Source: Cellulomonas sp. NS3
GTDB taxonomy: Bacteria > Actinomycetota > Actinomycetes > Actinomycetales > Cellulomonadaceae
Assembly: GCF_024757985.1 (NCBI RefSeq)
Contig: NZ_CP103289.1
Coordinates: 2,356,001 to 2,420,000, forward strand
DNA length: 64,000 nt
Direction: 5' to 3'
The notes beneath the pieces are model-generated. The model searched no databases, had not been told where the DNA came from, and was given only the letters and a program-made list of their open reading frames with translations. How positions within the stretch are numbered: the first letter of the stretch is position 1; the number at the start of each line of letters is the position of its first letter. The position numbers were made by a program, and so were the translations under genes. Positions 24,318 through 32,566 of the stretch are shown piece after piece.

Positions 24318-25094
24318 TCAGCGCGAGCCGGGTGCCCGCAGCGCGCGCTCGAGGAGGTCCTCGAAGACCTGCGCGAGCTCGGCGGCCGCAGCCCCGGGCC
24401 AGGCGTGCACCGGCTGGGCGGCGCCCTGCGCCTGCTGCAGCGCGGCGCGCTCCGGGATCTGGGGGGCCAGCACGAGCGGTCCGTAGAGCGTGCGGAGCTC
24501 CTCGAGCCGGAACGCCTGCTCGACCGAGCGCGAGCGCACCCGGTTGACGACCACGCCGAGCGGCTGGAGCGACGGCGCGACGCCGCGGCGCAGCTCGTCG
24601 ATCGTGCGCATCGCCCGCCCGACGGCCATGACGGAGAACAGCCCGGGCTCCGTGACGATCACAGCCCGGTCGCTCGCGGCGAGGCCGGTGCGGGTCAGCC
24701 CGCCCAGCGACGGCGGGCAGTCGACGAGCACGAGGTCGTACCCGCTCACCCAGGAGAGCGCGAACCGCAGGCCGTCGAGCCCACCGCCGGCGTCGTCGAG
24801 CCGGTCGTGGCGCACGGAGCGGGACGAGCCGACGAGCACGTCGAGGCCGTCGTCAGCCCACGAGCTGGGCACCGTGGCCCGCAGCATCGTCTCCGCGGTG
24901 GGGTCGTCGAGCACCGCGGCGACGTCGTCCTGGCCGTCCGCACCCGCGCCCAGCGCGAGCGTGCAGTCGGCCTGCGGGTCGAGGTCGACGACGAGCGTCC
25001 GCAGGCCCAGCTCGAGCGCCGCCGAGGCGAGGCCGAGCGTGACGGACGTCTTCCCGACACCACCCTTGAGGCTGCACACTCCGAGGACCAGCAC
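24318..25094 (-). CDS. ParA/MinD-family ATPase
   Basis: A 258-residue P-loop ATPase starting MLVLGVCSLKGGVGKTSVTL, the deviant Walker A of ParA/MinD with the signature lysine, followed by VVDLDPQADCTLALG and DLVLVDCPPSLGGLTRTGLAASD. Such proteins position DNA, plasmids or protein clusters using ATP-driven dimerisation. There is no parB partner beside it and no C-terminal amphipathic helix of MinD type, so it is an orphan ParA whose cargo is unknown. GTG or ATG variants of the start differ little; 25094 puts the Walker A at the usual position. It is divergent from pyc. Confidence 0.85.
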   Translation of the reverse strand: MLVLGVCSLKGGVGKTSVTLGLASAALELGLRTLVVDLDPQADCTLALGAGADGQDDVAAVLDDPTAETMLRATVPSSWADDGLDVLVGSSRSVRHDRLDDAGGGLDGLRFALSWVSGYDLVLVDCPPSLGGLTRTGLAASDRAVIVTEPGLFSVMAVGRAMRTIDELRRGVAPSLQPLGVVVNRVRSRSVEQAFRLEELRTLYGPLVLAPQIPERAALQQAQGAAQPVHAWPGAAAAELAQVFEDLLERALRAPGSR

Positions 25095-25262
25095 GGCGTC
25101 ACGGTAACGCCGTGATCAGTCCTCGCACGAATCCCTGCGCCGAAACAGAACCGTGGCAGGATTCCGACCGGTGCCCCGCACCGGTGTTCGGTATGCGGTT
25201 GGTCATGACCGGCCCCGGCGCCGGTCGCTACGGTGCTGCCGAATCTACGGATGGGGTGAGTC

Positions 25263-28200
25263 GTGTTCTCCAAGGTGCTGGTCGCGAACCGCGCTGAGAT
25301 CGCCGTGCGGGCGTTCCGCGCCACGTACGAGCTGGGCGCGCGCACGGTCGCCGTGTTCCCGCACGAGGACCGGAACTCCGAGCACCGGCTCAAGGCCGAC
25401 GAGGCGTACCCGATCGGGACGCCGGGCCACCCGGTGCGTGCCTACCTGGACATCGAGGAGATCATCCGCGTCGCGCACGACTCGGGCGCGGACGCGATCT
25501 ACCCGGGCTACGGGTTCCTCTCGGAGAACCCGGACCTCGCCCGTGCGGCGCAGGCCGCCGGGATCACGTTCATCGGTCCTCCGCCCGAGGTGCTCGAGCT
25601 CGCGGGCAACAAGGTCCGCGCGCTGCAGGCGGCGCGCGACGCGGGGATCCCGGTGCTCCCGTCGACCGCGCCGTCCAAGGACGTCGACGAGCTCATCGCC
25701 GCGGCGGACGAGGTCGGCTTCCCGATCTTCGTCAAGGCCGTCGCGGGCGGTGGCGGGCGCGGGATGCGTCGCGTCAACACCCGGGAGGCGCTGCCCGACG
25801 CGCTCGCCGCGGCGATGCGCGAGGCGGACGCCGCGTTCGGCGACCCGACGGTGTTCCTCGAGCGTGCCGTCCTGCGCCCGCGGCACATCGAGGTGCAGAT
25901 CCTCGCGGACGGCGAGGGCAACGTCGTCCACCTCTTCGAGCGCGACTGCTCGCTGCAGCGGCGCCACCAGAAGGTCGTCGAGATCGCGCCGGCGCCCAAC
26001 CTGGACCCGGCTGTCCGGGACGCGCTGTGCCGCGACGCCGTGGCGTTCGCCCGGAGCATCGGCTACCAGAACGCCGGAACCGTCGAGTTCCTCCTCGACA
26101 CCGTCGGCGAGCGCGCGGGCGAGCACGTCTTCATCGAGATGAACCCCCGCATCCAGGTCGAGCACACGGTGACCGAGGAGGTCACCGACATCGACCTCGT
26201 CTCGTCGCAGATCCGGATCGCGGCGGGGGAGACCCTCGCGGACCTCGGGATCTCGCAGGAGACGGTGCGGGTCAACGGGTCGGCGCTGCAGACGCGCATC
26301 ACGACCGAGGACCCGGCGAACGGCTTCCGCCCCGACACGGGCCGGATCATCGCCTACCGCTCGCCGGGCGGCGCGGGCGTGCGCCTCGACGGCGCGACGG
26401 CGACGGCCGGCTCGGAGATCTCCGGGCACTTCGACTCGATGCTGGTCAAGCTCACGTGCCGTGGGCGGGACTTCCCGACGGCGGTGCGCCGTGCGCGTCG
26501 CGCGCTCGCCGAGTTCCGCATCCGCGGGATCCGCACGAACATCCCGTTCCTGCAGGCGGTGCTCGCGGACCCGGAGTTCGCGGCGGGCCAGGTGTCGACG
26601 TCCTTCATCGACGAGCGCCCCGAGCTGCTCGCGGCGCGCGAGAACCGCGACCGCGGGACGCGGCTGCTGTCCTACCTCGGCGACGTGACGGTCAACCGTC
26701 CGCACGGCCCGCGGCCCTCGGACGCGATCGACCCGCGCACCAAGCTCCCGAAGGTCGACCTGACCGCTCCGGCGCCGCACGGCAGCCGCCAGCGCCTGCT
26801 GGAGCTCGGTCCCGACGGCTTCGCGCGGGCGCTGCGCGAGCAGACCGCCGTGGCGGTCACGGACACGACGTTCCGCGACGCGCACCAGTCGCTCCTCGCC
26901 ACGCGCGTGCGCACGCACGACCTGCTGGGCGTCGCGCCGACGCAGGCCCGCGCGCTGCCGCAGCTGCTCTCGGTCGAGGCCTGGGGCGGGGCGACCTACG
27001 ACGTCGCGCTGCGGTTCCTCGGCGAGGACCCGTGGGAGCGGCTCGCGGCGCTGCGCGAGGCCATGCCGAACCTCGCGATCCAGATGCTGCTGCGCGGGCG
27101 CAACACGGTCGGCTACACGCCGTACCCGACCGAGGTGACCGAGGCGTTCGTGCGCGAGGCGACCGCGACGGGCATCGACATCTTCCGGATCTTCGACGCC
27201 CTCAACGACGTCGAGCAGATGCGGCCCGCGATCGACGCGGTGCGCGAGGCGGGGACCCCGGTGGCCGAGGTCGCGCTGTGCTACACGGGCAACCTGCTCG
27301 ACCCGGCGGAGGACCTGTACACGCTCGACTACTACCTGCGCCTCGCGGACCGCATCGTCGAGGCCGGCGCGCACGTGCTCGCCATCAAGGACATGGCGGG
27401 TCTGCTGCGTCCGGCCGCCGCCGCGAAGCTCGTCACGGCGCTGCGGTCGCGGTTCGACCTCCCGGTGCACCTGCACACGCACGACACGACGGGCGGCCAG
27501 ATGGCGACGCTGCTCGCCGCCGTGGACGCGGGGGTGGACGCGGTGGACGCGGCGAGCGCCGCGATGGCCGGCACGACGAGCCAGCCGCCCATGTCCGCGC
27601 TCGTCGCAGGGCTCGAGCACACGCCGCGCGACACGGGCCTGAGCCTGCGCACGGTGTGCGACCTGGAGCCGTACTGGGAGGCGGTGCGCCGTCTGTACCG
27701 GCCGTTCGAGTCGGGCCTGCCCGGTCCGACGGGCCGCGTGTACGAGCACGAGATCCCGGGCGGGCAGCTCTCGAACCTGCGCCAGCAGGCCATCGCGCTG
27801 GGCCTCGGCAGCCGGTTCGAGGACATCGAGTCGACGTACGCGGCCGCTGACCGGATCCTCGGCCACCTCGTGAAGGTCACGCCGTCGTCGAAGGTCGTCG
27901 GGGACCTCGCGCTGCACCTCGTCGCGCGCGGGGCGGACCCGGCGGAGTTCGCGGCGAACCCGCAGGACTTCGACATCCCCGACTCGGTGATCGGCTTCCT
28001 GTCCGGGGAGCTCGGCGACCCGCCCGGCGGCTGGCCCGAGCCGTTCCGCTCGCGCGCCCTCGCGGGCCGCACGGTGCGGACGGCGATCACCCCGCTCAGC
28101 GACCAGGACCGCCAGGACCTGGACGGGGACTCCGCGACGCGCCGCGACCGCCTGAACCACCTGCTGTTCGCGGGGCCGACCAAGGAGTACGAGACGTTCA

Positions 28201-28664
28201 ACCGCGCCTACGGGGACGTGAGCGTGCTCGACACGACGCGCTACCTCTACGGCATGGCGGCGGGCGACGAGGTCGACATCGTGCTCGGGCGCGGCGTGCG
28301 GCTCCTCGTGGCGCTCGAGGCCGTGGGCGAGGCCGACGAGCGCGGCATGCGGACGGTGATGTTCACGCTGAACGGTCAGATCCGCCCGCTGCAGGTGCGC
28401 GACCGCACGGTGGAGGTCGACATCGCAACCGCCGAGAAGGCCGACCCCGGCACGCCCGGGCACATCGCCGCGCCGTTCGCGGGTGCGGTCACCCCGGTCG
28501 TGCAGGAGGGTCAGGCGGTCGAGGCCGGGCAGACCGTGGCGACCGTCGAGGCCATGAAGATGGAGGCCGCGATCACGACCCCCGTGGCCGGCAAGGTGCA
28601 GCGGCTCGCGATCGGCGCCGTCCAGCAGCTCGAGGGCGGCGACCTGGTGATGGTCGTCGCCTGA
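25263..28664 (+). CDS. pyc: Pyruvate carboxylase
   Basis: A 1133-residue biotin enzyme converting pyruvate, bicarbonate and ATP to oxaloacetate, replenishing the TCA cycle. Domains in order: biotin carboxylase (1-450; KVLVANRAEIAVRAFRA, KAVAGGGGRGMRRV, FIEMNPRIQVEHTVTEEVT), carboxyltransferase (about 535-800; TDTTFRDAHQSLLATR, HTHDTTGGQ), and a biotin-carboxyl-carrier end with EAMKMEA, Lys1099 being the biotinylated residue. It is a full-length single-chain enzyme. GTG 25263 follows a 168-base divergent region; TACGGT at 25229 is a possible -10. It appears monocistronic. Confidence 0.96.
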   Translation: MFSKVLVANRAEIAVRAFRATYELGARTVAVFPHEDRNSEHRLKADEAYPIGTPGHPVRAYLDIEEIIRVAHDSGADAIYPGYGFLSENPDLARAAQAAGITFIGPPPEVLELAGNKVRALQAARDAGIPVLPSTAPSKDVDELIAAADEVGFPIFVKAVAGGGGRGMRRVNTREALPDALAAAMREADAAFGDPTVFLERAVLRPRHIEVQILADGEGNVVHLFERDCSLQRRHQKVVEIAPAPNLDPAVRDALCRDAVAFARSIGYQNAGTVEFLLDTVGERAGEHVFIEMNPRIQVEHTVTEEVTDIDLVSSQIRIAAGETLADLGISQETVRVNGSALQTRITTEDPANGFRPDTGRIIAYRSPGGAGVRLDGATATAGSEISGHFDSMLVKLTCRGRDFPTAVRRARRALAEFRIRGIRTNIPFLQAVLADPEFAAGQVSTSFIDERPELLAARENRDRGTRLLSYLGDVTVNRPHGPRPSDAIDPRTKLPKVDLTAPAPHGSRQRLLELGPDGFARALREQTAVAVTDTTFRDAHQSLLATRVRTHDLLGVAPTQARALPQLLSVEAWGGATYDVALRFLGEDPWERLAALREAMPNLAIQMLLRGRNTVGYTPYPTEVTEAFVREATATGIDIFRIFDALNDVEQMRPAIDAVREAGTPVAEVALCYTGNLLDPAEDLYTLDYYLRLADRIVEAGAHVLAIKDMAGLLRPAAAAKLVTALRSRFDLPVHLHTHDTTGGQMATLLAAVDAGVDAVDAASAAMAGTTSQPPMSALVAGLEHTPRDTGLSLRTVCDLEPYWEAVRRLYRPFESGLPGPTGRVYEHEIPGGQLSNLRQQAIALGLGSRFEDIESTYAAADRILGHLVKVTPSSKVVGDLALHLVARGADPAEFAANPQDFDIPDSVIGFLSGELGDPPGGWPEPFRSRALAGRTVRTAITPLSDQDRQDLDGDSATRRDRLNHLLFAGPTKEYETFNRAYGDVSVLDTTRYLYGMAAGDEVDIVLGRGVRLLVALEAVGEADERGMRTVMFTLNGQIRPLQVRDRTVEVDIATAEKADPGTPGHIAAPFAGAVTPVVQEGQAVEAGQTVATVEAMKMEAAITTPVAGKVQRLAIGAVQQLEGGDLVMVVA

Positions 28665-28741
28665 CCCGGCGGGGGTCGGCCGCCTGCCGCGGTCGACCTC
28701 CCCGGGGCGTCCTCGCCTGGCGGGTGCGACCCGTGGGACGA

Positions 28742-28747
28742 CATGCT
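28742..28747 (+). promoter_or_regulatory. Leaderless -10 box for the metal-dependent hydrolase
   Basis: CATGCT is followed by six bases and ATG 28754. The match to TANNNT lacks the first T, so confidence is modest. Confidence 0.4.
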
Positions 28748-28753
28748 GGGCCC

Positions 28754-29407
28754 ATGACGACCGAGCTCAGCTTCTGGGGCCATGCCTGCATCCGTCTCGA
28801 CCGGGAGGGTCGGCGCCTCGTCGTCGACCCGGGGTCGTTCAGCTCGCCCGACGCCCTCGCCGGTGCGCACGCGGTGCTCGTGACGCACGAGCACGCCGAC
28901 CACGTCGTGCCCGACCAGCTGCGTGCGGTGCTCGAGGCCCAGCCCGAGCTCGAGGTGTGGGCGCCGGCGTCGGTCGCGGACCAGCTCGCCGGGGTGACCG
29001 GCGGTGCGGAGCGCGTGCACGCGGTGGTCCCGGGGGACCGGGTCACGGCCGGGGGGTTCGACGTCGTCGTGGTCGGCGGGAGCCACGCCGTGATCCATCC
29101 CGACGTGCCGGGGATCGCGAACGTCGGCTACCTGGTCGACGGCTCGGTGCTGCACCCGGGCGACGCGTTCGACGTCCCGGAGGGCGCGCACGGCGTCGAC
29201 GTGCTGTGCCTGCCGGTGGCGGCGCCATGGCTCAAGGTCGGCGAGGCGATCGAGTTCGCCCGGGCGATCGGCGCGCGCACTCTCGTCCCCATCCACGACG
29301 CGCACCTGAGCGGGGCCGGGAACGCGCTGGTCGACCGGCTGGTGTCCGGCCTGGCGCCGGGGGAGTACCGGCGCCTGTCGATGGGCGACAGGCTCCCGCT
29401 CGGCTGA
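28754..29407 (+). CDS. Metallo-beta-lactamase-fold hydrolase (UlaG-like)
   Basis: A 217-residue MBL-fold protein with WGHACIRLDREGRRLVVDPG and the metal motif THEHADHV (HxHxDH); later GGSHAVIHPD, HPGDAF and PIHDAHLSG supply further metal ligands. It resembles the beta-lactamase-like UlaG subgroup of metal-dependent hydrolases, whose substrates are diverse and here unknown. ATG 28754 is chosen over an upstream start at 28724 because of the leaderless promoter and because similarity begins at MTTELSFWGHA. It is in the same direction as the small acidic gene and the GNAT gene, but 73 bases apart. Confidence 0.82.
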   Translation: MTTELSFWGHACIRLDREGRRLVVDPGSFSSPDALAGAHAVLVTHEHADHVVPDQLRAVLEAQPELEVWAPASVADQLAGVTGGAERVHAVVPGDRVTAGGFDVVVVGGSHAVIHPDVPGIANVGYLVDGSVLHPGDAFDVPEGAHGVDVLCLPVAAPWLKVGEAIEFARAIGARTLVPIHDAHLSGAGNALVDRLVSGLAPGEYRRLSMGDRLPLG

Positions 29408-29480
29408 CCCGGCGGTGCGCCGCGCTGCCCGCCGAGCGCACCGCCACTACCGTGGACGGACCCGACCGAAGGAGCGCCCT

Positions 29481-29687
29481 GTGACCATCCCCGTGCCCGA
29501 GAACCCCGACGTCGCGCAGCCCGCCACCGTCCCGGGGGCGTCCGAGGAGGTCGAGCTCCTCGAGGTCGACGAGACGGTCCCGCCGCGCCCGGAGGAGGAG
29601 ATCGCCGACGTCGCCCGCTCCCTGCCCGACCCAGACGGGCACGGAGGCACTCCCGAGGCCGAGGTCACCGCACGCGAGCTGCCGTGA
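29481..29687 (+). CDS. Small acidic hypothetical protein coupled to a GNAT gene
   Basis: A 68-residue protein, rich in Glu, Asp and Pro, with no signal peptide or membrane helix and no recognised domain; it is probably disordered. GTG 29481 has AAGGAG seven bases upstream, a strong ribosome-binding site, which argues that it is real. Its stop overlaps the GNAT start by four bases (GTGA), so the two are translationally coupled. It might be a substrate or partner of that acetyltransferase, though it contains no lysine; that is speculation. Confidence 0.6.
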   Translation: MTIPVPENPDVAQPATVPGASEEVELLEVDETVPPRPEEEIADVARSLPDPDGHGGTPEAEVTARELP

Positions 29688-30196
29688 CGGCAACGGTCAC
29701 GCGGCTCGACGAGGACGACTGGGAACGGCTGGCGGAGGTCCGGCTGCGCGCGCTGCGCAGCGACCCGGAGGCGTTCGCGTCCTCGCTCGCGCGCGAGGAG
29801 CTGTTCCGGGAGCAGCACTGGCGGATGCGGCTGCGGTCGAGCCCCTGGTGGGTGGCAACCGTGGAGGGTGGCCCGCCGGTCGGGCTGGCCTGCCTGATCG
29901 AGGAGCCCGGGTCGCCCGGCACCGACCGCCACCTGGTCGCGCTGTGGGTCGACCCCGCGGTGAGGAACCGCGGCGTCGGCACGGCGCTGCTGGCCGCGGC
30001 GGAGGGTGCGGCGCTCGACGTGGGGGCGGAGACGCTGTCGCTGTGGGTACGGGAGGACAACGCGGCCGCCCTGCGCCTGTACGACGCGCTGGGCTTCGCG
30101 CCCACGGGGGAGCGGCACCCGGTACCCGGCCGCGAGGGGCTCGTCGAGCTCCGGTACGCGCGCGCGCTGACGCCGGAGAGCACGGCGACCGCCTGA
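29684..30196 (+). CDS. GNAT-family N-acetyltransferase
   Basis: A 170-residue acetyltransferase. The acetyl-CoA pyrophosphate loop is VDPAVRNRGVGTALLAAAE (about 85-105, Q/RxxGxG/A type), preceded by HLVALWV and followed by LSLWVREDNAAALRLYDALGFAPTGERHPV, the usual motif B region. The N-terminal RLRALRSDPEAFASSLAREE is seen in small-molecule or protein N-acetyltransferases of RimI/YjgM type. The acceptor is not predictable. GTG 29684 overlaps the preceding stop, the only sensible start. Confidence 0.85.
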   Translation: MTATVTRLDEDDWERLAEVRLRALRSDPEAFASSLAREELFREQHWRMRLRSSPWWVATVEGGPPVGLACLIEEPGSPGTDRHLVALWVDPAVRNRGVGTALLAAAEGAALDVGAETLSLWVREDNAAALRLYDALGFAPTGERHPVPGREGLVELRYARALTPESTATA

Positions 30197-30397
30197 CGCG
30201 CCCCGTCGGACGGCCGGACCCGCGCGGGTCCGGGCACGCGTCGTGGTGTGGGCGCCTCGGCCTCGTGCGCTGGCTCTGCCGGCGTGCCGTGGGGTGAGGG
30301 CGCCGTCGGTCGTGCGGGGCCGCGCCCGCCCGGTCGGCGGTCGGGGTGCTCCCGAGGCTGTGCTCCGAGATGGCGGCTGCGGTCGGCGCCGGCCGTC

Positions 30398-30416
30398 GCG
30401 CAACTGATGGTTGCGC
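30398..30416. promoter_or_regulatory. Operator 1 of the SRPBCC-ArsR operon
   Basis: GCGCAAC and GTTGCGC, perfect 7-bp arms, flank TGATG. The right arm overlaps the -35 box. It matches operator 2 in arms and 5-base spacing, so both are probably bound by the same dimer, most likely the ArsR protein encoded downstream. Confidence 0.7.
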
Positions 30417-30439
30417 AGTGCGCCGGAGGGGCGTAGCGT
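30411..30439 (+). promoter_or_regulatory. Promoter of the SRPBCC-ArsR operon
   Basis: TTGCGC (30411-30416), a 17-base spacer and TAGCGT (30434-30439). Operators overlap the -35 and the start-site region, an arrangement suited to repression. Confidence 0.65.
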
Positions 30440-30442
30440 CAT

Positions 30443-30461
30443 GCGCAACCAAACGTTGCGG
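30443..30461. promoter_or_regulatory. Operator 2 of the SRPBCC-ArsR operon
   Basis: CGCAAC and GTTGCG arms flank CAAAC, the same half-site and spacer length as operator 1, with centres 45 bp apart. It covers the expected transcription start and ends before the ribosome-binding site. Confidence 0.7.
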
Positions 30462-30470
30462 GAGGATGCC

Positions 30471-30932
30471 ATGGAGCTAGGAACGATCGAACGGGAGATC
30501 TACGTCGACGCGTCGCCCGAGGTCGTGTTCGACGTCGTGAGCAGCCCGGAGCACCTCACGGGCTGGTGGCCCGACGAGGCGCGCTATGCGCAGGTGCCCG
30601 GCGCACCGGGGGAGATCGTCTTCGGCGACCCGGCCGACGGCGGGGTGGTGGTGGCGTTCACCGTCGTCGACTCGCGGCCGCCGCGCACGTTCTCCTTCCG
30701 CTGGACGCACCCTGCGGGGGAGGTCGCCGCCCCGGGGAACTCGCTGCTCGTCACGTTCGAGCTGACCTCGTCGGGCAGGGGCACGCTCCTGCGGATGACC
30801 GAGACCGGCTTCCGCGAGCTCGGCTGGGAGGCGGCCGTCCTCGAGCAGCAGTACCGGGAGCACGTGACCGGCTGGGACTTCTTCCTCCCACGGATCGCTC
30901 CCTACGTCGCGACGCTCGAGGTGCGGCCGTGA
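30471..30932 (+). CDS. SRPBCC (AHSA1-like) domain protein
   Basis: A 153-residue single-domain START-like protein of the activator-of-Hsp90 homologue group: IEREIYVDASPEVVFDVVSSPEHLTGWWPDEAR, GEIVFGDPADGGVVVAFTVVDSRPPRTFSFRW and VTFELTSSGRGTLLRMTETGFRELGW. These proteins form a hydrophobic cavity and are often paired with ArsR repressors; ligands are usually unknown. ATG 30471 has GGGAGGA upstream. The stop overlaps the ArsR start by four bases, and two matched operators precede the operon, so it is likely autoregulated. Confidence 0.88.
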   Translation: MELGTIEREIYVDASPEVVFDVVSSPEHLTGWWPDEARYAQVPGAPGEIVFGDPADGGVVVAFTVVDSRPPRTFSFRWTHPAGEVAAPGNSLLVTFELTSSGRGTLLRMTETGFRELGWEAAVLEQQYREHVTGWDFFLPRIAPYVATLEVRP

Positions 30933-31279
30933 GCGCCGCCATGGTCGAGGTGGTCGACGACGAGCTCTGGTCCGCCGTCGGTGACCCGACGCGGCGCCGC
31001 ATGCTCGACCTGCTGCTCGCCGACGGTGGGGGAACCGCCACCACGCTCAGCCAGCACCTGCCCGTGACCCGTCAGGCCGTCGCCAAGCACCTCGGCGTGC
31101 TCGACCGGGTCGGGCTCGTCACGGCGGCACCCGCCGGCCGCGAGAGGCGCTACCAGGTCGACGAGGCGCAGCTCGCGCGGGCGGTCGCCCAGCTCACCTC
31201 GGTGGGCACGACCTGGGACGCCCGCCTGCAGCGCATCAAGCGCCTCGCCGAGGCGATCGAGCGCGCCCAGCAGGGCTGA
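30929..31279 (+). CDS. ArsR-family transcriptional regulator
   Basis: A 116-residue winged-helix repressor: DELWSAVGDPTRRRMLDLLLADGG, TTLSQHLPVTRQAVAKHLGVLDRVGLV (recognition helix) and ERRYQVDEAQLARAV. It lacks the Cys motif of metal-sensing ArsR proteins, fitting the subgroup that pairs with SRPBCC proteins and responds to unknown signals. GTG 30929 overlaps the preceding stop, so the genes are translationally coupled. It probably binds the two operators upstream of the operon. Confidence 0.9.
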   Translation: MSAAMVEVVDDELWSAVGDPTRRRMLDLLLADGGGTATTLSQHLPVTRQAVAKHLGVLDRVGLVTAAPAGRERRYQVDEAQLARAVAQLTSVGTTWDARLQRIKRLAEAIERAQQG

Positions 31280-31490
31280 GCCGGGGGCAAGCGGGACCGA
31301 CGCCCCTGCGGGCGGACCGATGTGTGGGCGGCGGCCGGTGCGTGGAGCGCCCCGGTGGGGGAGGGCGACGCACTCGGGCGGGCTGCGCGACTCCGGTACG
31401 GCCGGCGCGCGGTCCGAGCGGTAACCGCCGACCACCCAAGACTTCACGCCCGCAGGACCGGGCGCACGCAGAAGGGGGCGTACGGGTCGC

Positions 31491-31543
31491 GCACACGAAG
31501 AACCGAGCACACACGAAGGATCGAGCACACGAAGGAGAGACGA
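31491..31543. repeat. Three imperfect 16-19 bp tandem repeats in an SRPBCC leader
   Basis: Units start at 31491, 31507 and 31525, each beginning GCACAC and containing ACGAAG; the third supplies the ribosome-binding site GAAGGAG. They directly precede ATG 31545. Confidence 0.75.
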
Positions 31544-31544
31544 G

Positions 31545-31991
31545 ATGGTGGACATCCTGCACAGGGTCGGGGCCGTGACCCCGACGACCGCCGCGGTGTA
31601 CGACGCGCTCACGAGGGTCGACGCGCTCGCGGCCTGGTGGACCGAGGACACGCAGGGGAGCGGTGACGCGATCGGTGACACCCTCGCGTTCCGGTTCCCC
31701 GCCGGCGGCTTCGACATGGAGGTGGTCGACCTGGTGCCGTCGGAGCGCGTCGTGTGGCGCGTGGTCGACGGACCCGAGGAGTGGGTCGGGACGACCGTCG
31801 AGTGGGACCTCCGTCAGGAGGGCGAGCACGCGATCGTCCTGTTCGCGCACCGCGGCTGGCGCGAGCCGGTGGAGTTCATGCACCACTGCAGCACCAAGTG
31901 GGCGTCGTTCCTCCTGAGCCTGAAGGCGCTCGTGGAGACCGGCGCGGGTGCTCCGGCACCGCGGGACGTGCGCATCGACAACTGGAACTGA
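31545..31991 (+). CDS. SRPBCC domain protein (second copy)
   Basis: A 148-residue START-like single-domain protein: HRVGAVTPTTAAVYDALTRVDALAAWWTEDTQG, FRFPAGGFDMEVVDLVPSERVVWRVVDGPEEWVGTTVEWDL, and AHRGWREPVEFMHHCSTKWASFLLSLKALVETG. It belongs to the same superfamily as the SRPBCC protein of the ArsR operon 0.6 kb upstream but is a distinct member, not a recent duplicate. GAAGGAG before ATG 31545 comes from the last of three tandem repeats. It is the last gene before the dif region. Confidence 0.85.
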   Translation: MVDILHRVGAVTPTTAAVYDALTRVDALAAWWTEDTQGSGDAIGDTLAFRFPAGGFDMEVVDLVPSERVVWRVVDGPEEWVGTTVEWDLRQEGEHAIVLFAHRGWREPVEFMHHCSTKWASFLLSLKALVETGAGAPAPRDVRIDNWN

Positions 31992-32051
31992 GCGGACGCG
32001 TCGAGGGTCGGCAAGGGGAAGCGGACTCCAAGGGCTCCGCCCTCCACGCGG

Positions 32052-32079
32052 AAATGTCATAATGTGCATTATCGGCGTT
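32052..32079. other. dif: Chromosomal dif site (XerCD dimer-resolution site)
   Basis: A 28-bp site of the 11-6-11 dif plan. On the minus strand the XerC-side arm is AACGCCGATAA, the centre TGCACA and the XerD-side arm TTATGACATTT. The TTATG and CCGATAA cores are those of dif sites, and against the actinobacterial consensus as I recall it about 23 of 28 positions agree. XerC and XerD resolve chromosome dimers here with FtsK, so this should mark the replication terminus. It is AT-rich in very GC-rich surroundings, and intergenic. Confidence 0.85.
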
Positions 32080-32566
32080 ACGTCGACGGTGACGGGCACA
32101 GGCGATCGGGGTGCCAGGACGTGGTTCCCGAGCTCCTGACGACGCACGACTGCGAGCTGCACCGCCACGACACGCAGCCTGCCGGGCGCGCACGCACGAG
32201 CGCATGTGCAGACGCCGGCGCCGACCGCAGACCGCGGCCGACGTCGGTGCCGGCGTGCAGCACGGCGCCGGCGGCGTCGATGTGCCCGGCGACGCCGACG
32301 TGGCTCAGCGCGTCGGCGTCGCTGACGGCACGGCGGTGCGACTCGGACCGTCCACGACGAGCCCGAGCTGATCGTCCGGTCGCCGAGCCGCCCCGAACCG
32401 AACCAGATCGCGACCCGTCCGGCGGGATGACGCGCAAGCGCCCCGAACGCCTCGGCGCTCGCGGTCGTGACGCGAGTGCTGCTGCTGCGGACGCTCCGCC
32501 GTCGAGTCCGGCTTGCGGCTTGCTCGCTCAGGGTGCCCCTGGCTCTCCCCGGTGCTGCCGCCGCTG
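32080..32566. other. Non-coding stretch between dif and the lox-like site
   Basis: Open frames exist on both strands, but none has a ribosome-binding site, a leaderless promoter, or recognisable similarity, and their compositions disagree with the neighbouring genes. It may be decayed coding DNA. I see no RNA gene here. Confidence 0.5.

Noticed and set aside
24318-25094. The ParA-like gene as the chromosomal parA
   Set aside because: No parB or other origin-proximal genes are adjacent, and the nearby dif site argues for a position close to the terminus.
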